Assembly: GCA_021234155.1 (NCBI GenBank)
Contig: JAJEKV010000168.1
Coordinates: 489,352 to 553,351 of the forward strand
Length of the DNA: 64,000 bases
Reading direction: 5' to 3'
Source of the DNA: Isoetes taiwanensis
Taxonomy: Eukaryota > Streptophyta > Lycopodiopsida > Isoetales > Isoetaceae
A program made the translations under genes and the position numbers. How positions within the stretch are numbered: the stretch's first letter is position 1; the number at the start of each line of letters is the position of its first letter. Below are positions 36,215 through 49,156 of this stretch, one piece after another. The notes under the pieces are model-generated. The model made no database searches, had not been told where the DNA came from, and saw nothing but the letters and a program-made list of their open reading frames with translations.

Positions 36215-37110
36215 ATCGCTTGAGCAGGTCAACAAAAGATCCATAGCGCTCTTCCTCATGGTGTAATGTGATAATCTATAATCAATGAAAGATATATGTG
36301 ATGTTCTCATCTACAAAGCCCTAATGGTCGCATTTGCTTCAAGGTTTCAAGGGCATATTTTCCATTGCCATTATGGGCATTGGCAGCAATAATCACATTC
36401 CAAAGATGTCGTGGTCATGGTGAACCATTTTCTGAAATGCAAATCTTGCTTCTATTATGCTTCGCATTAATAAGAGCATTAACTCGCTGAAATGTCATGT
36501 TCTTTTCACAAGCCATCATGTAAGCACGAACTGCTTTTCCTCAATTAGAGCTCCCCTCAATGGCATATCCATCAAATGGAACAACTTAGGATTCCCATTA
36601 TGCACATATGCCCATTATCCACAGGATGCCCATTATGCACATATGCCGCAATCATCAAATGACAGGAATATAAACTCGCAGATTCTACACTTCCAAACTT
36701 GTTATACATTGTAAGGTGGCAGAGCTAATTACAATATTAGATTCAAACCCCACAAACAATGAAAGCAATGACCCTGTTTTCCTTTAAGCAGATCTTGTAG
36801 ACCCGCGGCAAGCATCAATAACATTAGCACAAAGTTACTTAATTTGGAGTCACTTGTTGGTGTCGATTTGTTGAAATGTTTGCACAATGCTTGTAGGGAT
36901 TCCTTAATATATCCCCGATTAAAGTAACCCACAAGCATGGTACTCCATGCAATGACATCTTTCCTTGTCATTTTGTTCAATGTTCTCTCTCGCATTTGTT
37001 AGATCAAAGACATCTTCCATACATATTGATAAGAGAAGTACTAAGAGCTACATCGATGTTCCAAAGGCAATCTTGAAATTGTTAACACTATAAGATCCAC
37101 AATCCCCGTG
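36215..37110 (-). pseudogene. PLS-type pentatricopeptide repeat (PPR) pseudogene
   Basis: Minus-strand fragments match PPR helices in order: DVALSTSLINMYGRC (near 37060), then KMTRKDVIAWSTMLVGYF and RGYIKESLQ (36970-36890). These are followed by MYNKFGSVESASLYSCHLM with IAAYVHNGHP (36720-36640) and LWNVIIAANAHNGNGKYALE (36400-36350). PPR proteins bind organellar RNA. Stops, frameshifts and a local duplication of CCCATTATGCACATATGCC (36595-36645) break the frame repeatedly. Neither an organelle target peptide nor a DYW/E domain can be assigned. The minus frame at 37651-37881 could be a remnant of a 5' exon but has no match. Confidence 0.65.
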
Positions 37111-37119
37111 AAACCCAGA

Positions 37120-38900
37120 AAACTTTTGAGACCTAAACACATCAAGCTCGCGATCAACTCTACAACGATGCTTGTTTTTGTTAACTTACCTAAACATTTG
37201 CTTTCGGTTCCTAATAGAAGCTTCGACATCTAATATAGAGATAAGCCGACATACACGGGAGCTAATCCTAGTAATAGCCGAATCGCACTGCGGAAGAAGG
37301 ATTTTTGTAGCAAAGGTTCGGTTGCACCGCATCGGATCAAGCATTATCACGCACTGACGACCTTCTAAGGGCAGCGGTGATGGCTATGAATGACATCCGG
37401 CTTAAATGCATTCTACAATCCAAACGGAAAAGCTATTCGCCATCGCAGCTCGTGGGGCTAATTAAGAGCCGCTTTTAAAATCTTCATACTTCTCAAGCAT
37501 CGGGCAAGGGTCAGGGTTTAATGCAAGCAACAAGCCTCCTCCGTGGTGAGGTACCTCTGCGAGATTCATCTTCATCTCATGAGGCTCCCCAATCATAGCA
37601 CCACAAAAAATTTGAAGCCCACTTTACAAAAATCCGCAGAAAGCTATGATTCAATCTCGCCATAGCTCGGTATTGCAAAACAAATTGAGTCGGTTAAGAA
37701 TGATGGTCGCGAACCCAAAACTTGTCCCAATCGCTTGCGAGAGATAAAACCGGAAGCAGCCGGATTTGAAGCGTGAGGCGGCCGCCCTGGACATGCTTGG
37801 AGCGCCCGCTATGCCGGAATAGGGATGCCACGAAAAGTCAAGCATAAAAGCAGTTTGTTTGCGCACCAAGAAACAGAGCAAGAAATATTTTTTTTTTTCT
37901 ATTAATTAAAAAATGCACGTCGTGCTTTCGTGCTTTTTCCCCGACGGAAATATTTCATCAAACAAAAAATCAAACAAACAGCCTTATATATGTTGTGATA
38001 AAGGTTTCTAATTATTATTGTTGTTTCTCATGTATGAGGCACCTATAGGGGTCTTGTGATATGTTTCATGGTTCAACTCAGCTTATCTCTTTTTTGTGTT
38101 ACTTTTTTACGCTTTTTATGCGCTTGGTTGACAACGGGTTTTCACTATATGTTGGCATCCTCTTATTAATCATAGGCATTCACATGGTTTTTGATTTTTT
38201 ATGTTGGGCATCATTCGAATTTGCGATGTATCACACTATTTTCAACGTTATAATTTCTATGCATGATCAGGGTTTGATTTTTCTTTTTCGTATTGTTGCC
38301 TGTGCTCTGGTTCAAGTCGATCTTGTTGCCTATTTTTCCTTTTGAAATGTTGTTATCGAACGTTGTTTTCCTTTTTTAGGCATACGGAGCATTACGGTGG
38401 TTTCATTTTCTTTTCACGTTATTGCCTATGTCATGTTTCCGATTCTGCTGCCTAGCTAGCTTTTTTGTGATTTATTATGTCGTGTTTTCGATTCTGCTAC
38501 CTAGCTAGCGTTTTTGTGATTTATTGTTTATCTAAAAGGTTGCATCTTGTCTTTCTAACGTTTATGCATCTTCTTCACGACCATAGGTTGGCTTTTCCTC
38601 TTCATCTTATTGCTTTTGTATTGGGTTATTTATCATTATTGACAACTTGGGGGGTTTTGCATAAGTGGGCCTCATCTTTTTGCATTATATGCATTGACGT
38701 GGTTGGTTTCTTCTTGTGTTTATGCATTATCTGCAATTGCATAGCTTGAGTTGTTCCTACTTAGCTGGATATTGGCTTTTATTTCGGGTCGCATTCTCTT
38801 TATTCGGGTTGATTCTCCCGGCGCCGGTACGCCTTCTGGGACTCCTCATCACGAGGGCTTGACTTGTTTTGTCGTCGGCCCTCCTTTTTTTTAAATCGGC
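37120..38900. other. Non-coding, T-rich
   Basis: No gene is supported. The plus frames near 38061-38750 are Phe/Leu/Cys-rich because of T-rich DNA. A short duplication occurs near 38440-38525 (CCTAGCTAGC..TTTTTGTGATTTATT). This stretch leads into the repeat block that starts near 38900. Confidence 0.4.
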
Positions 38901-39427
38901 GTGGCGACCCTTCTTACCATTGTTTTTGTTCTATAATGTATTTCCTTTTTCAGGTTAGTGAGCTGATGCCATCTATCGCGAACACTTCCAACTCTTCTCC
39001 TGCGAGTTCGCGTTCTCCATCACGACTCGCTCGTGCTGCTGGTCCTCATCGTCAACGCAAAGCTTCCCTTTCCCCTGAGCCGGACTCTTTGGACACCAGT
39101 TCACTTTCTCCCCCGACCTCTCCGTTCCGCCTCTGTAGGTACCCATTCTTTTTTGCCCGTTTCTCGATTATACACAATTATTGCGAGGAGCCCCGGTGGC
39201 GGGCCACGCCGGGCACTCGGACATGTGGAGTTTCCGTTCCTATAAACTTCCTACGACCCGGCTTCATTATACGCCCTTCTACCTCAATCTCCTCCCTTTT
39301 TCATCACACATTTAGGCGTTCTTGGGGGTTCCACATGATCTTTGCGTCGCTCCGGTCGTTTGGCGCCTCTTTTTCTCACTTTTGCTACATGCTTCATTGA
39401 CCCAACTCAGCGCTTGGGGTTTGTGGC

Positions 39428-39595
<168 letters not shown>

Positions 39596-40798
39596 GTGCA
39601 AATGTGGTTTTTGCTGCATTTGCTCCCATGTCCATTTCATTTCGTAATCCTTAGCATAATATTTTGGGGTTATTTGTTACGATTCATCTTGTTACAGATT
39701 CAATTTTGTCTGGACATGTGTCATTCCTGTTGGTTTGGAATTTCTTTAGGATGATGGGAGAGCATTGGCCTTTTGCACTTATGGGTGCATTTGTATGGGT
39801 TTCACTTGATCATTAAAGTGTTTTTTCATAAGGTGTGTTTTTGCACGTGTATATTGCTGTTAGCATAGGGGGCGAATCTGGTCCGTGTGGCATATTATCC
39901 TACATGTCTTGTCCTTTTCATCTCTGGCACCTTATGTTTTTCGTCATTCTTGTTGTTTACCTTGATATTATCTCTATATTGCATTCATGTGATCTATTTT
40001 AACTTTTTATGTTCGGCATCATTTGAATTTGCCTTTTTCTAATAGAGTATGGGGTCCAAGTTTGAGCTATGATATAATTGCCATTTTTATTATTCGATTT
40101 GGGATATAACCTATGATTTTACAAATTTTAGACCTTTTTCTGCACATTTTTGGATGTTGTCGATCTCTTGTGTTTGGAACATTGGTGCCTAGGGTTTTTA
40201 TTCCACATTTACGTTCCCTTCCTCACAAATTTCATGCTTGTTAGGGTTCTTATGATGGTGCATAAGGTATTATCTTGGGCGCATTTTAATTTTGTGCATG
40301 GTGCTAGTCTTGGGGAATTCCTTTCTAGCTGGTTGTTGCGATTTTTTTCACTATAAATTGTGCTCTCATTATGCATTGTGCATTATGCTATCTCACGAAG
40401 CATTTTGTCTTCTTTATGTCTACACATTTTTTCTTATCGCAGTTACTTGTTATTCTTTTTTATTATTTATCGTTATTGTTTTTTCTTTTTGGGGATCCAT
40501 GATGAAGGGTTCCGTTTCCTCCGTTTTTTGCTCGCTATGCAGGGTCCACATGTTGAGGTTCGTACTCACGGTTGCTGGCGGTCCTCGTCCTCTCGGGCTT
40601 GCTACGTATTTGCCGCTTCGCCGCTTGGTCGTTGGCGCCCCTCTTCGTCTCACCCTCGCTACGTGCTTCGTGCCCGACTCGACCCACAGGTTTTTGGCCG
40701 AGAAATGGCTGGGCATAGTTTATGCGATTCTGCCTCATTTTGTTTTTAGTGCCGTTAAGCTCACGTGCCCGTGACCCCACTCCCGCTTGGCGGTTTCA

Positions 40799-40906
<108 letters not shown>

Positions 40907-42448
40907 TTTGTTCTTTTTGCCCTTTTTCCCCCATTCAAGTATTTTGTGACATATTTTCCACCTCTTTGTCCTTTGTGGCTACATTTCTTCTATGTATATT
41001 CTATATTTGGTTTGGTCTGATACTGGGCTTTGAATATTTGGGGATTGCGTTTAAGATTTTTTTTCTTCTTTTTTGGCATGATCATCGGGGAGCTCTAGTG
41101 TTTGTTGGTTCCTTTGTTCACTTTATTAGTGCACTTATTTGTTGTTTCCTGAAGTTGTATTTTCTAATCTTGAACATGGGTGACGGGTGATATTGTTCGG
41201 TGTACCAATTTTATGGATTTGGGGCTCCACTTTGTCATGTTCGCAGTAGGCTTATATTACATAATCATTGTGTAAGTTTCGAGACGTTAGACGTGGTTGA
41301 CTTTTCATGTTCTTTTAGCCCATAGTTTTTATCATTCTTCCCCGCTTCCTCCGTTTTTTTGCTCGATATCATGGGGTCCACATGTTGAGGTTCAGTACTT
41401 CACGGTTGCTGGGCGTCCTCGTCCTCTCGGCTCTCGCTTCGTGGTGTGTCGACTCTCCTCAACATCTCCATGTTTCTCGTTCCATCTTTATGTCTATGCA
41501 TTTTTACATTCCTATGCGTAAAAGTTTTCCCTCTTTTGCCTTATTATCTCAGTTACTTGTTATTTTCTTATTTGTCGTTATTGTTTTGGGGATCCATGAT
41601 GAAGGGTTCCTTTGTTCACTTATCTCCCTCTAGATGTTGACCACAGGGTTCGGCAGAATAATGGCCACATTCACGGACCCGGTCCGTAATCGCATTCATA
41701 TCATATGTGCATTGTGCGCGTGCGTGGTTTGTTTTTCATCGCCTTGTTGCCGTTCTTGTTGGCATGCGGGCCTTCCTTGATTCATCTTCAATGGCCGGCG
41801 TCCTTTTCTTGGTTTGTTCTCTAATGTTCTTTCCTTTTTCGGTCGTTGAGCTGATCAGATCTATAGCATGCGCTTCGGTTCTTCTTCTTCAACCCGCTTT
41901 TTTTTCTCCGGCTTTCGCTTCGCCCTGCTTGTTTCTCGTCATTGTCAACGCGAAGCTTCCCTCTCGCTTGAACCCGACTCTTTGGACCCTGGTTCTCTTT
42001 CTCCCCCTGCCACTCCAAATGAGACCAACTTGCTCGTGCTCATACGATTTCTTTGGCTCGCTTGCCTTCGTTCGCATGCCCCGTCACTATCCTTCAGCGC
42101 CTCCGGCGGCCCTCTTTTTTGCTCCTCTCCTTCCTCTCTACGTCCTTTATCCTATCTGATTGTTTGGGGGTGGTGGCGGGAGTATCTTCTTAACTCCATC
42201 CCAGTAGGGTACTCATTCTGCTCGTCGCGACGGGGCCTCGGCGGCTACCACTCGGGGGGTTCCACATGATCTTTGCTGCAAATCACGGTCGGCTGGCGCT
42301 ACTTTTCTTCTCCTCCCGCTATGTGCTTGCGACCCGGCTCAACACATGGCGGTTTCGCGAGCTGGCTTTGGGCTTATAGTTAAGAAGTCCTTTGGTAGTC
42401 GGCGGTTTTGTGTCTCGCTGAGTCCCTTCCCGAATCCCATCGACCAAA

Positions 42449-42518
42449 GCCATCGGATCGCCATTCTGGGAAGGGACGAGCGCCTATATTAGGCCATCTC
42501 CGTCTTTGGCCCAGTTAT
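42449..42518 (+). repeat. 70-bp direct repeat, copy 2
   Basis: Identical to 33419-33488, about 9.03 kb away. Just upstream (42419-42435) lies AGTCCCTTCCCGAAT, roughly the inverse of ATTCTGGGAAGGGAC inside the repeat, so a short stem can form at this copy. A similar GAGTCCCTTCCCAGAATC occurs at about 43722. Confidence 0.9.
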
Positions 42519-42864
42519 AAATCGTCTTCTCACAATGACTCTTCTTCTCCTCTCGTGTGGCTTCCCTCCCTTCCCACCACTGTTTGCGTTGCATCGTCTT
42601 TTTCATTTGTATTTTTTCAGGCACTCTTGTTGTTCTCCACCCTGTGGTGTTGCTATTCTCATGTTTTATTTCATGCCACTATATAAGGCTCTTTCTCCTT
42701 CAGCACCGGTTATCGGCGTCTTCTCACGGCAGCTTCCTTCCTTCTACGAGTTTCCCCCCTTTCCGCCCTGCTCAGTGGGGACGCGTTTGTTTCATATTGT
42801 TCACTTTGCATTTACTAGAATAATGTTTTTTGCATCATTATCATGTCATTTTTCATATGTTATT

Positions 42865-43130
42865 TTCCACCCGTTGGGTGATGCTTTCTCCACTTTTCAG
42901 GTGATGCTATCTCCATCTGGAAGTGATGCTGTTTATTTCCACCTGGAGGGTGATGCTATTTATTTGGTGAATCTATTTATTTCCACCTTGAGGGTGATGC
43001 TATTTTTTCCACCTTGAGGGTGATGCTATTTTTTCCACCTTGAGGGTGATGCTATTTATTTCTACCTTGAGGGTGACGCATAATTATTTTTCACCCGCTG
43101 GGTGATGCTTTTCCACCTTCTGGGTGCTGC
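42865..43130. repeat. Minisatellite, about 27-33 bp unit
   Basis: About nine units of the form TTTCCACCTTGAGGGTGATGCTATT, most regular at 42970-43075 and more diverged at the edges (CACCCGTTGGGTGATGC). No coding sequence. Confidence 0.85.
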
Positions 43131-43517
43131 TTTTTTTTTGTTCTAATTTGCTCTTCTTTGCAGGGTTGATTGTGCGGCTTGCCTTGTCCATGCCATGCAT
43201 GTTAGTTTTTTCAGACTATTTACGGGTATTTTTAGGGTTCTGTTGTGAGTTGCTGCAGGTTTTCTGCGGTCGTTTGGGGTCTTGCTTTTTTGGCTTCGCC
43301 ATCGACATGTCTCCTTCGTTTTTCCGGCTTCTACCATCTTATGGGGTCGTGCTAGATTTATGTTCGCCATCACACCACCTTTTTCGGCTCTCCAGGCAAC
43401 ACATTCGGGCTTCTGCCGTCTTCTGGGGTTCTGCTATCTTTGGGTTCGCCGTCAATCCATCTTCTTCGGTTTTCCAGGCATCACATTCAAGGTTGTTGGC
43501 GACCGTTTCTCATTAGG

Positions 43518-43562
43518 GTTTTCCTCGAAAACCTGAAAGGGCGGGGTTTTTCATCCCGGTGA
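43518..43562 (+). repeat. LINE-type 3' motif, shared with 54031-54075
   Basis: GGTTTTCCTCGAAAACC, then GGGCGGGGTTTTTCATCCCGG. The same arrangement closes the coiled-coil LINE near 54031. This suggests the end of another element of that family, or of a non-autonomous partner, at this place. Confidence 0.5.
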
Positions 43563-43924
43563 GAAGTTGTCGCCATTACCCTTCTATATTGCCTGTGCAC
43601 ATTTCTTTTTATGGGGTAGTCCGATATTGTTCCTATGGTCGGCTACCCCTCTCTATTCTTCAAATCATTGTATACTGCTGCTGTGATGAATGACAAGCAT
43701 CGGCCGGTTTTGTGTCTCTCGCGAGTCCCTTCCCAGAATCAGGAAAAAGCAGTCTATGGTACACCATTCAAACCTTTTCTTGCAGGGTTTCCCTTATGAA
43801 AAAATTTCAATTGGGCAAGTTTAGAACACTTGGCGAATTTCATACTCTAGAAGTTAGTTAGGGTGGCGAATATTTTCTTTTACAAAAGTTTGAACACAGT
43901 ACCTAAGGCGAATTTTTATCTAGG
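43563..43924. other. Non-coding stretch
   Basis: No gene is supported. It is the presumed 3' end of the repeat block, then AT-rich flank. Confidence 0.4.
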
Positions 43925-44340
43925 GATGTTCTAGCATATATAAGCTTCCATTAACAAGTCCGACTATCCTACAAGTTTATTAGATGCAAAACTTTTGGAA
44001 ATATTGTAATTAATACACTATAAGAAATTTACATTTCTCTTCATTGTTCCGCCTATATGTTTCAGAACATACAGATTTTGAATATGCAATTTCTCACCTC
44101 CTTGGGTGCCCGAACATTCCTCTTTATTGTCTCAGATGTTCTAGCATATATAGGCTTCTATTAACAAGTTCGACTATCCTACAAGTTTATTAGATGCAAA
44201 GCTTTGGAAATATTGTAATTAATGCACTACAAGAAATTTACATTTCTCTTCATTGTCCCGTCTATATGTTTCAGAACATACATATTTTGAATATGCAATT
44301 TCTCACCTGCTTGGGTGCCCTAACATTCCTCTCTGGCTAC
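43925..44340. repeat. 210-bp tandem duplication
   Basis: Two copies, 43925-44134 and 44135-about 44340, both starting GATGTTCTAGCATATATA and about 93 per cent alike by eye. AT-rich, non-coding. Confidence 0.85.
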
Positions 44341-45466
44341 ATGTTTTAGAAAATTGATGACCTGAACCTACGTTTTCTCAAGTAATGAGTGACAATCTAA
44401 AGCAACTGCCTTTTCTAAAAATAACATGGTGAATGGCTGTAAATAACAGCTTCTTTTATTATGTTTTAAAGAGCCTCAAACATCAACACGTTTCACTGAA
44501 CCTTTTTCTCTAGATTCCAACTATACATATTGGGATATGACCAATGGTTTCTCTGACCTCCTTTAGCCCCAAGCCACAGGGCATGCATAATTTATCACAA
44601 GCTTTGCATCTATTCCAAAGTTCTGTATACAGTAGAACAACTTGGTAAGCCTTAACAAATCAATTTTTTTATAAATTATAACAGGAAAAGAAATCATACC
44701 TCAAATAGATAAAAAACGAGTTCATCAAGGTTTGGAGAGAAGGTACTGTTTATGTAAACGAACTGCCAATAAAGCAACACAACCATGCTAATTATTATAT
44801 CTCCTTAGAAGCCAAAGTAGGATTTAATTAGTGATAAGGTGCTAGACCAAGACATGGAAAATGCATCGTTAATGCATTTAATATATGATGCTCGTGAGGA
44901 AGAAGACAATGAGGATAATGCAGTCATTTCAAAAAACGACGAAGAAATAGAAGATGCAAGACAATGCGGATTATGGCAATCATTTCAATAAATGTATCAA
45001 TTAGCTGACAATGGACAGCCCAAATGATAAGCTCAAACCCTCAATGGATGCTTCCGCACTTGAAAATTTTTATATCTTTTTGCAGTTGTGGGCTCAGTCT
45101 ACCTCGTTGTCAGCAGACATTTAAACTGACGCATGTATAGTGCCAAATATTATTTTACCTTCTATAGTTGTTTATCTGGGGACATGCTACCTGGAAGAAT
45201 AGAGATCACTCCGTAGTTGTAAGGCGAAAAAGCATTGCTAATAGACGCATATCAAGGGTGCTCACCACACTATCACGATGTAATTATTTGCGAAGAAAAT
45301 CAATAACCTTTGCAATGCACCTCCGATCTGAAACCTAATCCATTGAAGGCATTATTAGTTCTTAAAATAGCAGCAGCTTACATATCCAAGAATTTTCAAA
45401 GGAAAGTAGAATTTAGCTCCAGAGGTAAAGGCGAATCACCTTAAACTTGGACATCACGATCTTGTT
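44341..45466. other. Mostly non-coding flank; short acidic ORF
   Basis: 44833-44991 (plus) encodes a short acidic stretch (DAREEEDNEDNAVISKNDEE), perhaps an exon relic. On the minus strand near 45350-45300, TTTCAG followed by SDRRCIAKVIDFLRK could be an exon of the gene whose other exon-like pieces lie at 57.2-57.8 kb, beyond the L1 insertion. Both are tentative. Confidence 0.3.
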
Positions 45467-45481
45467 AGTTGACGAAATGTT
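45467..45481. repeat. L1 target-site duplication, left copy
   Basis: AGTTGACGAAATGTT, matching 56930-56944. It runs directly into the T-run that is the minus-strand L1 poly-A tail. Confidence 0.9.
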
Positions 45482-45529
45482 TTTTTTTTTTGAAGAACGT
45501 GTTTTACTTCATATTATACACTCAAAATA

Positions 45530-48500
45530 TTACAAAGTACTTCCAGAAGTAAGAAATATCCCTGAAGCATCAATCACTTTTAGATGATCACTCCATATTG
45601 GAAATTTAATACGATCAGGCCAATTGGAGATCTGAAAGCAATTATACAACTTCTTACGAATTTCTTGAAGTACCACCTGAGAAGAAATATGCTTATCATT
45701 AAAGGCCTTTCTTCGCCTTCGCTTCCATACACTCCATATTAGCCAAGACTTTGCCATGTGAAATGCAATCCTTTTAGAAGCAGTCCACTGATTTGGATAA
45801 ATACCCAAAAGAAAGTGCTGACTATCCAAAGATACTCCAAAAAGAGAATGCAGCCAGGACCTAAGACTACTCATCTCTTCACACAAATATAAACAATGCT
45901 CCAATGTTTCAATGCACCGCTCACACATTGGGCAAAGTGGGCTTACTCCCGGCTTAAAGCGATGAACCATCTCATTAACTCTCAAAGAGCGATGAATCAC
46001 CTGCCAAAGTAATTACCTTTGGAGGATTATATTTAGACCAAACAAGGTTCCAGATGGATTGCCATTGAGAAGGCAAAGTCTGTAAGTGCCATTTTCAAGA
46101 AGGTGATAAAGTACTTGAGGATGTAAGCAATCTGTAGCATGAACTTACTAGCTTCTTGCCCTCTTTAACACCTTGAACAAAGTTCCAGCATCTCTGGTCA
46201 CCAACCTTCTTAATTAAAGGAAGAGCACTTGCTACATAAGCCCATATACTGATATCTTTATCCAACAACCCATATTTCTCCTGAAACCATTGCCAAGAAG
46301 CAATGTCAATACCAAAATACCACTGTTCAATAGAAATAATACATGCTCTCCTCCACCTTGCTTGGGAATGCGCATGCATAAATTCTACAACTGGGTGTAG
46401 TTGTCCATGAGTATACAAAGGCACCCAAAGAAAGGGGGAAGATGCCTGAAGACAAGCTTCCCAATCAAATGTAATCACCTGTTGGACTACCTTCCAGGCC
46501 CGAAGCAAGCCTTTCAGTACTGGAGAGGCATGTGAATAAGCTTTCAATGGATATAACAATGCCCAAGGGAGCTCAATTCTCACACCTCGCTTATGAAAAA
46601 CCATACACTTCTTCACTGATTGTTTAAGTAACTTCATACCTGGTGATGCACAATCATCTTTCAACAAACTGAACAATAACTTAGAAGCTAAGACCTTACC
46701 CCTCCCTCAGAAGAAAAAGATCCAACATACCAAGTCCTCCTTGTTGTTTAAACAACATACATTTCTTCCACGCCACCTTCACATGCCTCCTTTATCGATT
46801 ACACCGCACAAAATCTCTTACAATCTTTTTTATCTCTCGCAAACTTAGAAGTCGGAGCCAATAGAACCGAAACCAAATAAATATGTGTATTGTTCAATAC
46901 TGACTTAGCTACTTGAATTCTACCTGCCAAGGATAACTTTGAGCCTCTCTACCAAATCAGATGCCTTTGTAAATTTAAGATAATTTCATCCCATGCTTCA
47001 TTCATGTCAATATCTAGACCAAAAGGAACTCCTAGAAGCTTTGTCTTTGCAGAAGGTACAACCACCTTCCAGGCATACTCATATAAAAAATGCGGAACTG
47101 CTTCCTTCCCCACCCATAAAGCACTACACTTAGCCCAATTAAGGAGACAAACAGATGCAATTGAAAATATATCCAAAAGCTTTTTGATTATCTGCACATT
47201 ATTCTCTTCACCATCCACTAGCAAGAAGGTATCGTCAAAAACCCGATTAACCAAAACCTGGTCACCTTCCACCAATAATAATCCCTTTACCAAACCATCC
47301 TTTTCAGCCTCATGCAATAGTTGTGAAAGTTCTTCTGCCACTATAGTAAACAAAAAAGGAGATAAAGGGCAATCTTGCCTTATTCCACGTTCAATTGGAA
47401 AAAGCACCAAGGGTTCTCCATGATACAAGATTACCCCTTAGCGTAAATCAACATTTTATGCATCATAGAGCGGAAACCAGGCCCAAATCCCAATTTCAAA
47501 AGCATGGCATCCAAGAAAGTCCACTTCACACTATCATAAGCTTTAGCAAAATCCAATTTTAAATATAGAAGATTTTGACCCGAACATTGGGCCCAATGAA
47601 CTCCCTCATATGCTGCCACTATATTATGAAAAATTTGCCGACTTGGAAGAAAGCCTGACTGAGTCGCATCTATTCTCAATCCCAAAACTGGTTTAAGTCT
47701 TTCTGCATAGGCTTTTGCAATAATTTTATAGATAGTAGATAGAAGAGTTATTGGGCGCCAATCATGAATACTCACAGGTTCTTTCACTTTAGGAATAAGA
47801 GAAATCAAACCCGTATTCAAAATCCTATCAAATTGATGTGAAGTACACAAATCTTTGTATGCCTCCATAATGCTTAATCGTCCATTCCCAATACCTTTTA
47901 AAAATTCTACAGAATACCATCCATACACGGGCATTTATCCGAAGCCAACTCAAATGTTGTTTGCCGCAATTCGCACATAGACAAGGGTGCCTCTAACAAT
48001 TGAGATTCCTCTTGTGAAAGAATTGCATGAACCTTAGAAAGCACAATATCCCGTGCATTACATCTTCATGAGGCAAATGTTTGTCCTTAAAAAAGTTTCA
48101 AAGTATTGAGTAAGGGACCTGCTTTAATCTCATTTGGCTCTCACATTACCCTCCCATCCGGCATAGATAGAGAGTGCATAGTAGCTGCATACCTCTTCTG
48201 CTTTGAAGCTCTAAAAAACAGCTTATTACAACGATCTCCATCTTTCAGCCAGGTTAATCCAGATTTAACACGTGCTGATTGAATTTGGGCCACTTCAAGA
48301 CCACGAATAGCATCAATAACCTGTTGCAATCTAAAAGAGTCTGTACCAACTTTCTTAAGCTCCTCTAATTCAGCATATAACTTACTCAAGATCTCTTTTT
48401 CTTCACGAACTCGTTGCGCTCCCCACCTTTTCGCAAAAATCTTGACATTTGCCAAGCCTCAACAATACGTCGCATACCATGTTGTTGAGATGAAGCCTTT

Positions 48501-48640
48501 TGCCAAGCCTCCTGACATCCTGCTTCAAACTCCTCATTAGGCAACCGCCTTTTGCCAAGCCTCCTGACATCCTGCTTCAAACTCCTCATTAGGCAACCAT
48601 CTAGTATTCAATTTAAATACCGTTTCTCTCTCTCTAGCGC
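45530..48640 (-). pseudogene. L1 ORF2, RT and zf-RVT part (broken)
   Basis: Minus-strand order is as follows. The linker has FKLNTRWLPNEEFEAGCQEA and SGLTWLKDGDRCNKLFF (48630-48141). RT palm follows with NTGLISLIPKVKEP, DWRPITLLSTIYKIIAK and LYLKLDFAKAYDSVKW (47934-47431). Next are ERGIRQDCPLSPFLF and a catalytic box that reads RVFDDTFLLVD where FADDT is usual (47428-46949). LSLAGRIQVAKSVL lies at about 46935. The zinc-binding tail is C-P-M-C-x(8)-H-C-x(3)-C in GVSPLCPMCERCIETLEHC (46000-45530). A 53-bp tandem duplication at 48488-48598 breaks the linker. Stops and frameshifts occur near 48120, 47430, 46940, 46680 and 46050. Inactive. Confidence 0.9.
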
Positions 48641-48959
48641 CTAGCACTTTCTCTCTCTAGCGCCTAGCACTTTCTCTCTCTAGCCCTCTCTTACCTTCTT
48701 CCTCTCTGCTCAATCTCTCTAGCCTTCTTACATCCTATTTTCCTCCCTGCTCTATCTCTCTAGCCTTCCTTCCCTACCTATCTTCCTCCTTGCTCTCTTT
48801 CAACACACTGTCAGTCTGTCTAGGCGACCCATGGCGCGCCAATGACTTGTTCCAGATTCTAGCATGCTCAAAATGCGCGGGATCTGTAGCCTTCTCTGCT
48901 TGTGTTAGTCCTTTCCCATCTAAGCCTATTCCAAAAAACACACTCAAACCAAGCCCATA

Positions 48960-49082
48960 CCAAAATATTCCGACAACAGCCGGAATCGAACCTCCCCCCC
49001 ACAGGGTTCGGAATCGAACCTCCCCCCCACAGGGTTGAACCCCCCCAAACCCCCCCGTGCCAACCACTGAGGGCGGGCATCG
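48960..49082 (-). repeat. tRNA-like A and B boxes (possible SINE head or 5' promoter)
   Basis: On the minus strand GCCCGCCCTCAGTGGTTGG resembles an A box, followed by two copies of GAGGTTCGATTCCG, a near-perfect B box. The B-box copies come from a 33-bp tandem duplication (48980-49040). No complete tRNA fold with a 3' acceptor stem is seen. It points away from the coiled-coil LINE's ORF1, so it is either a SINE insertion or a relic internal pol III promoter. Confidence 0.5.
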
Positions 49083-49156
49083 TTTGTGCTTTTAAACATC
49101 TTCCAATTCTTCATAGCACTTTAGTTCTTTAATCCCCATCCATACCATACAACTTC

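Noticed and set aside
38061-38749. Hydrophobic frames that look like membrane proteins
   Set aside because: Phe/Leu/Cys content follows from T-rich DNA; there is no domain, no splice context and no conserved pattern. The frames at 40150-41640 and 42535-43536 are rejected for the same reason.
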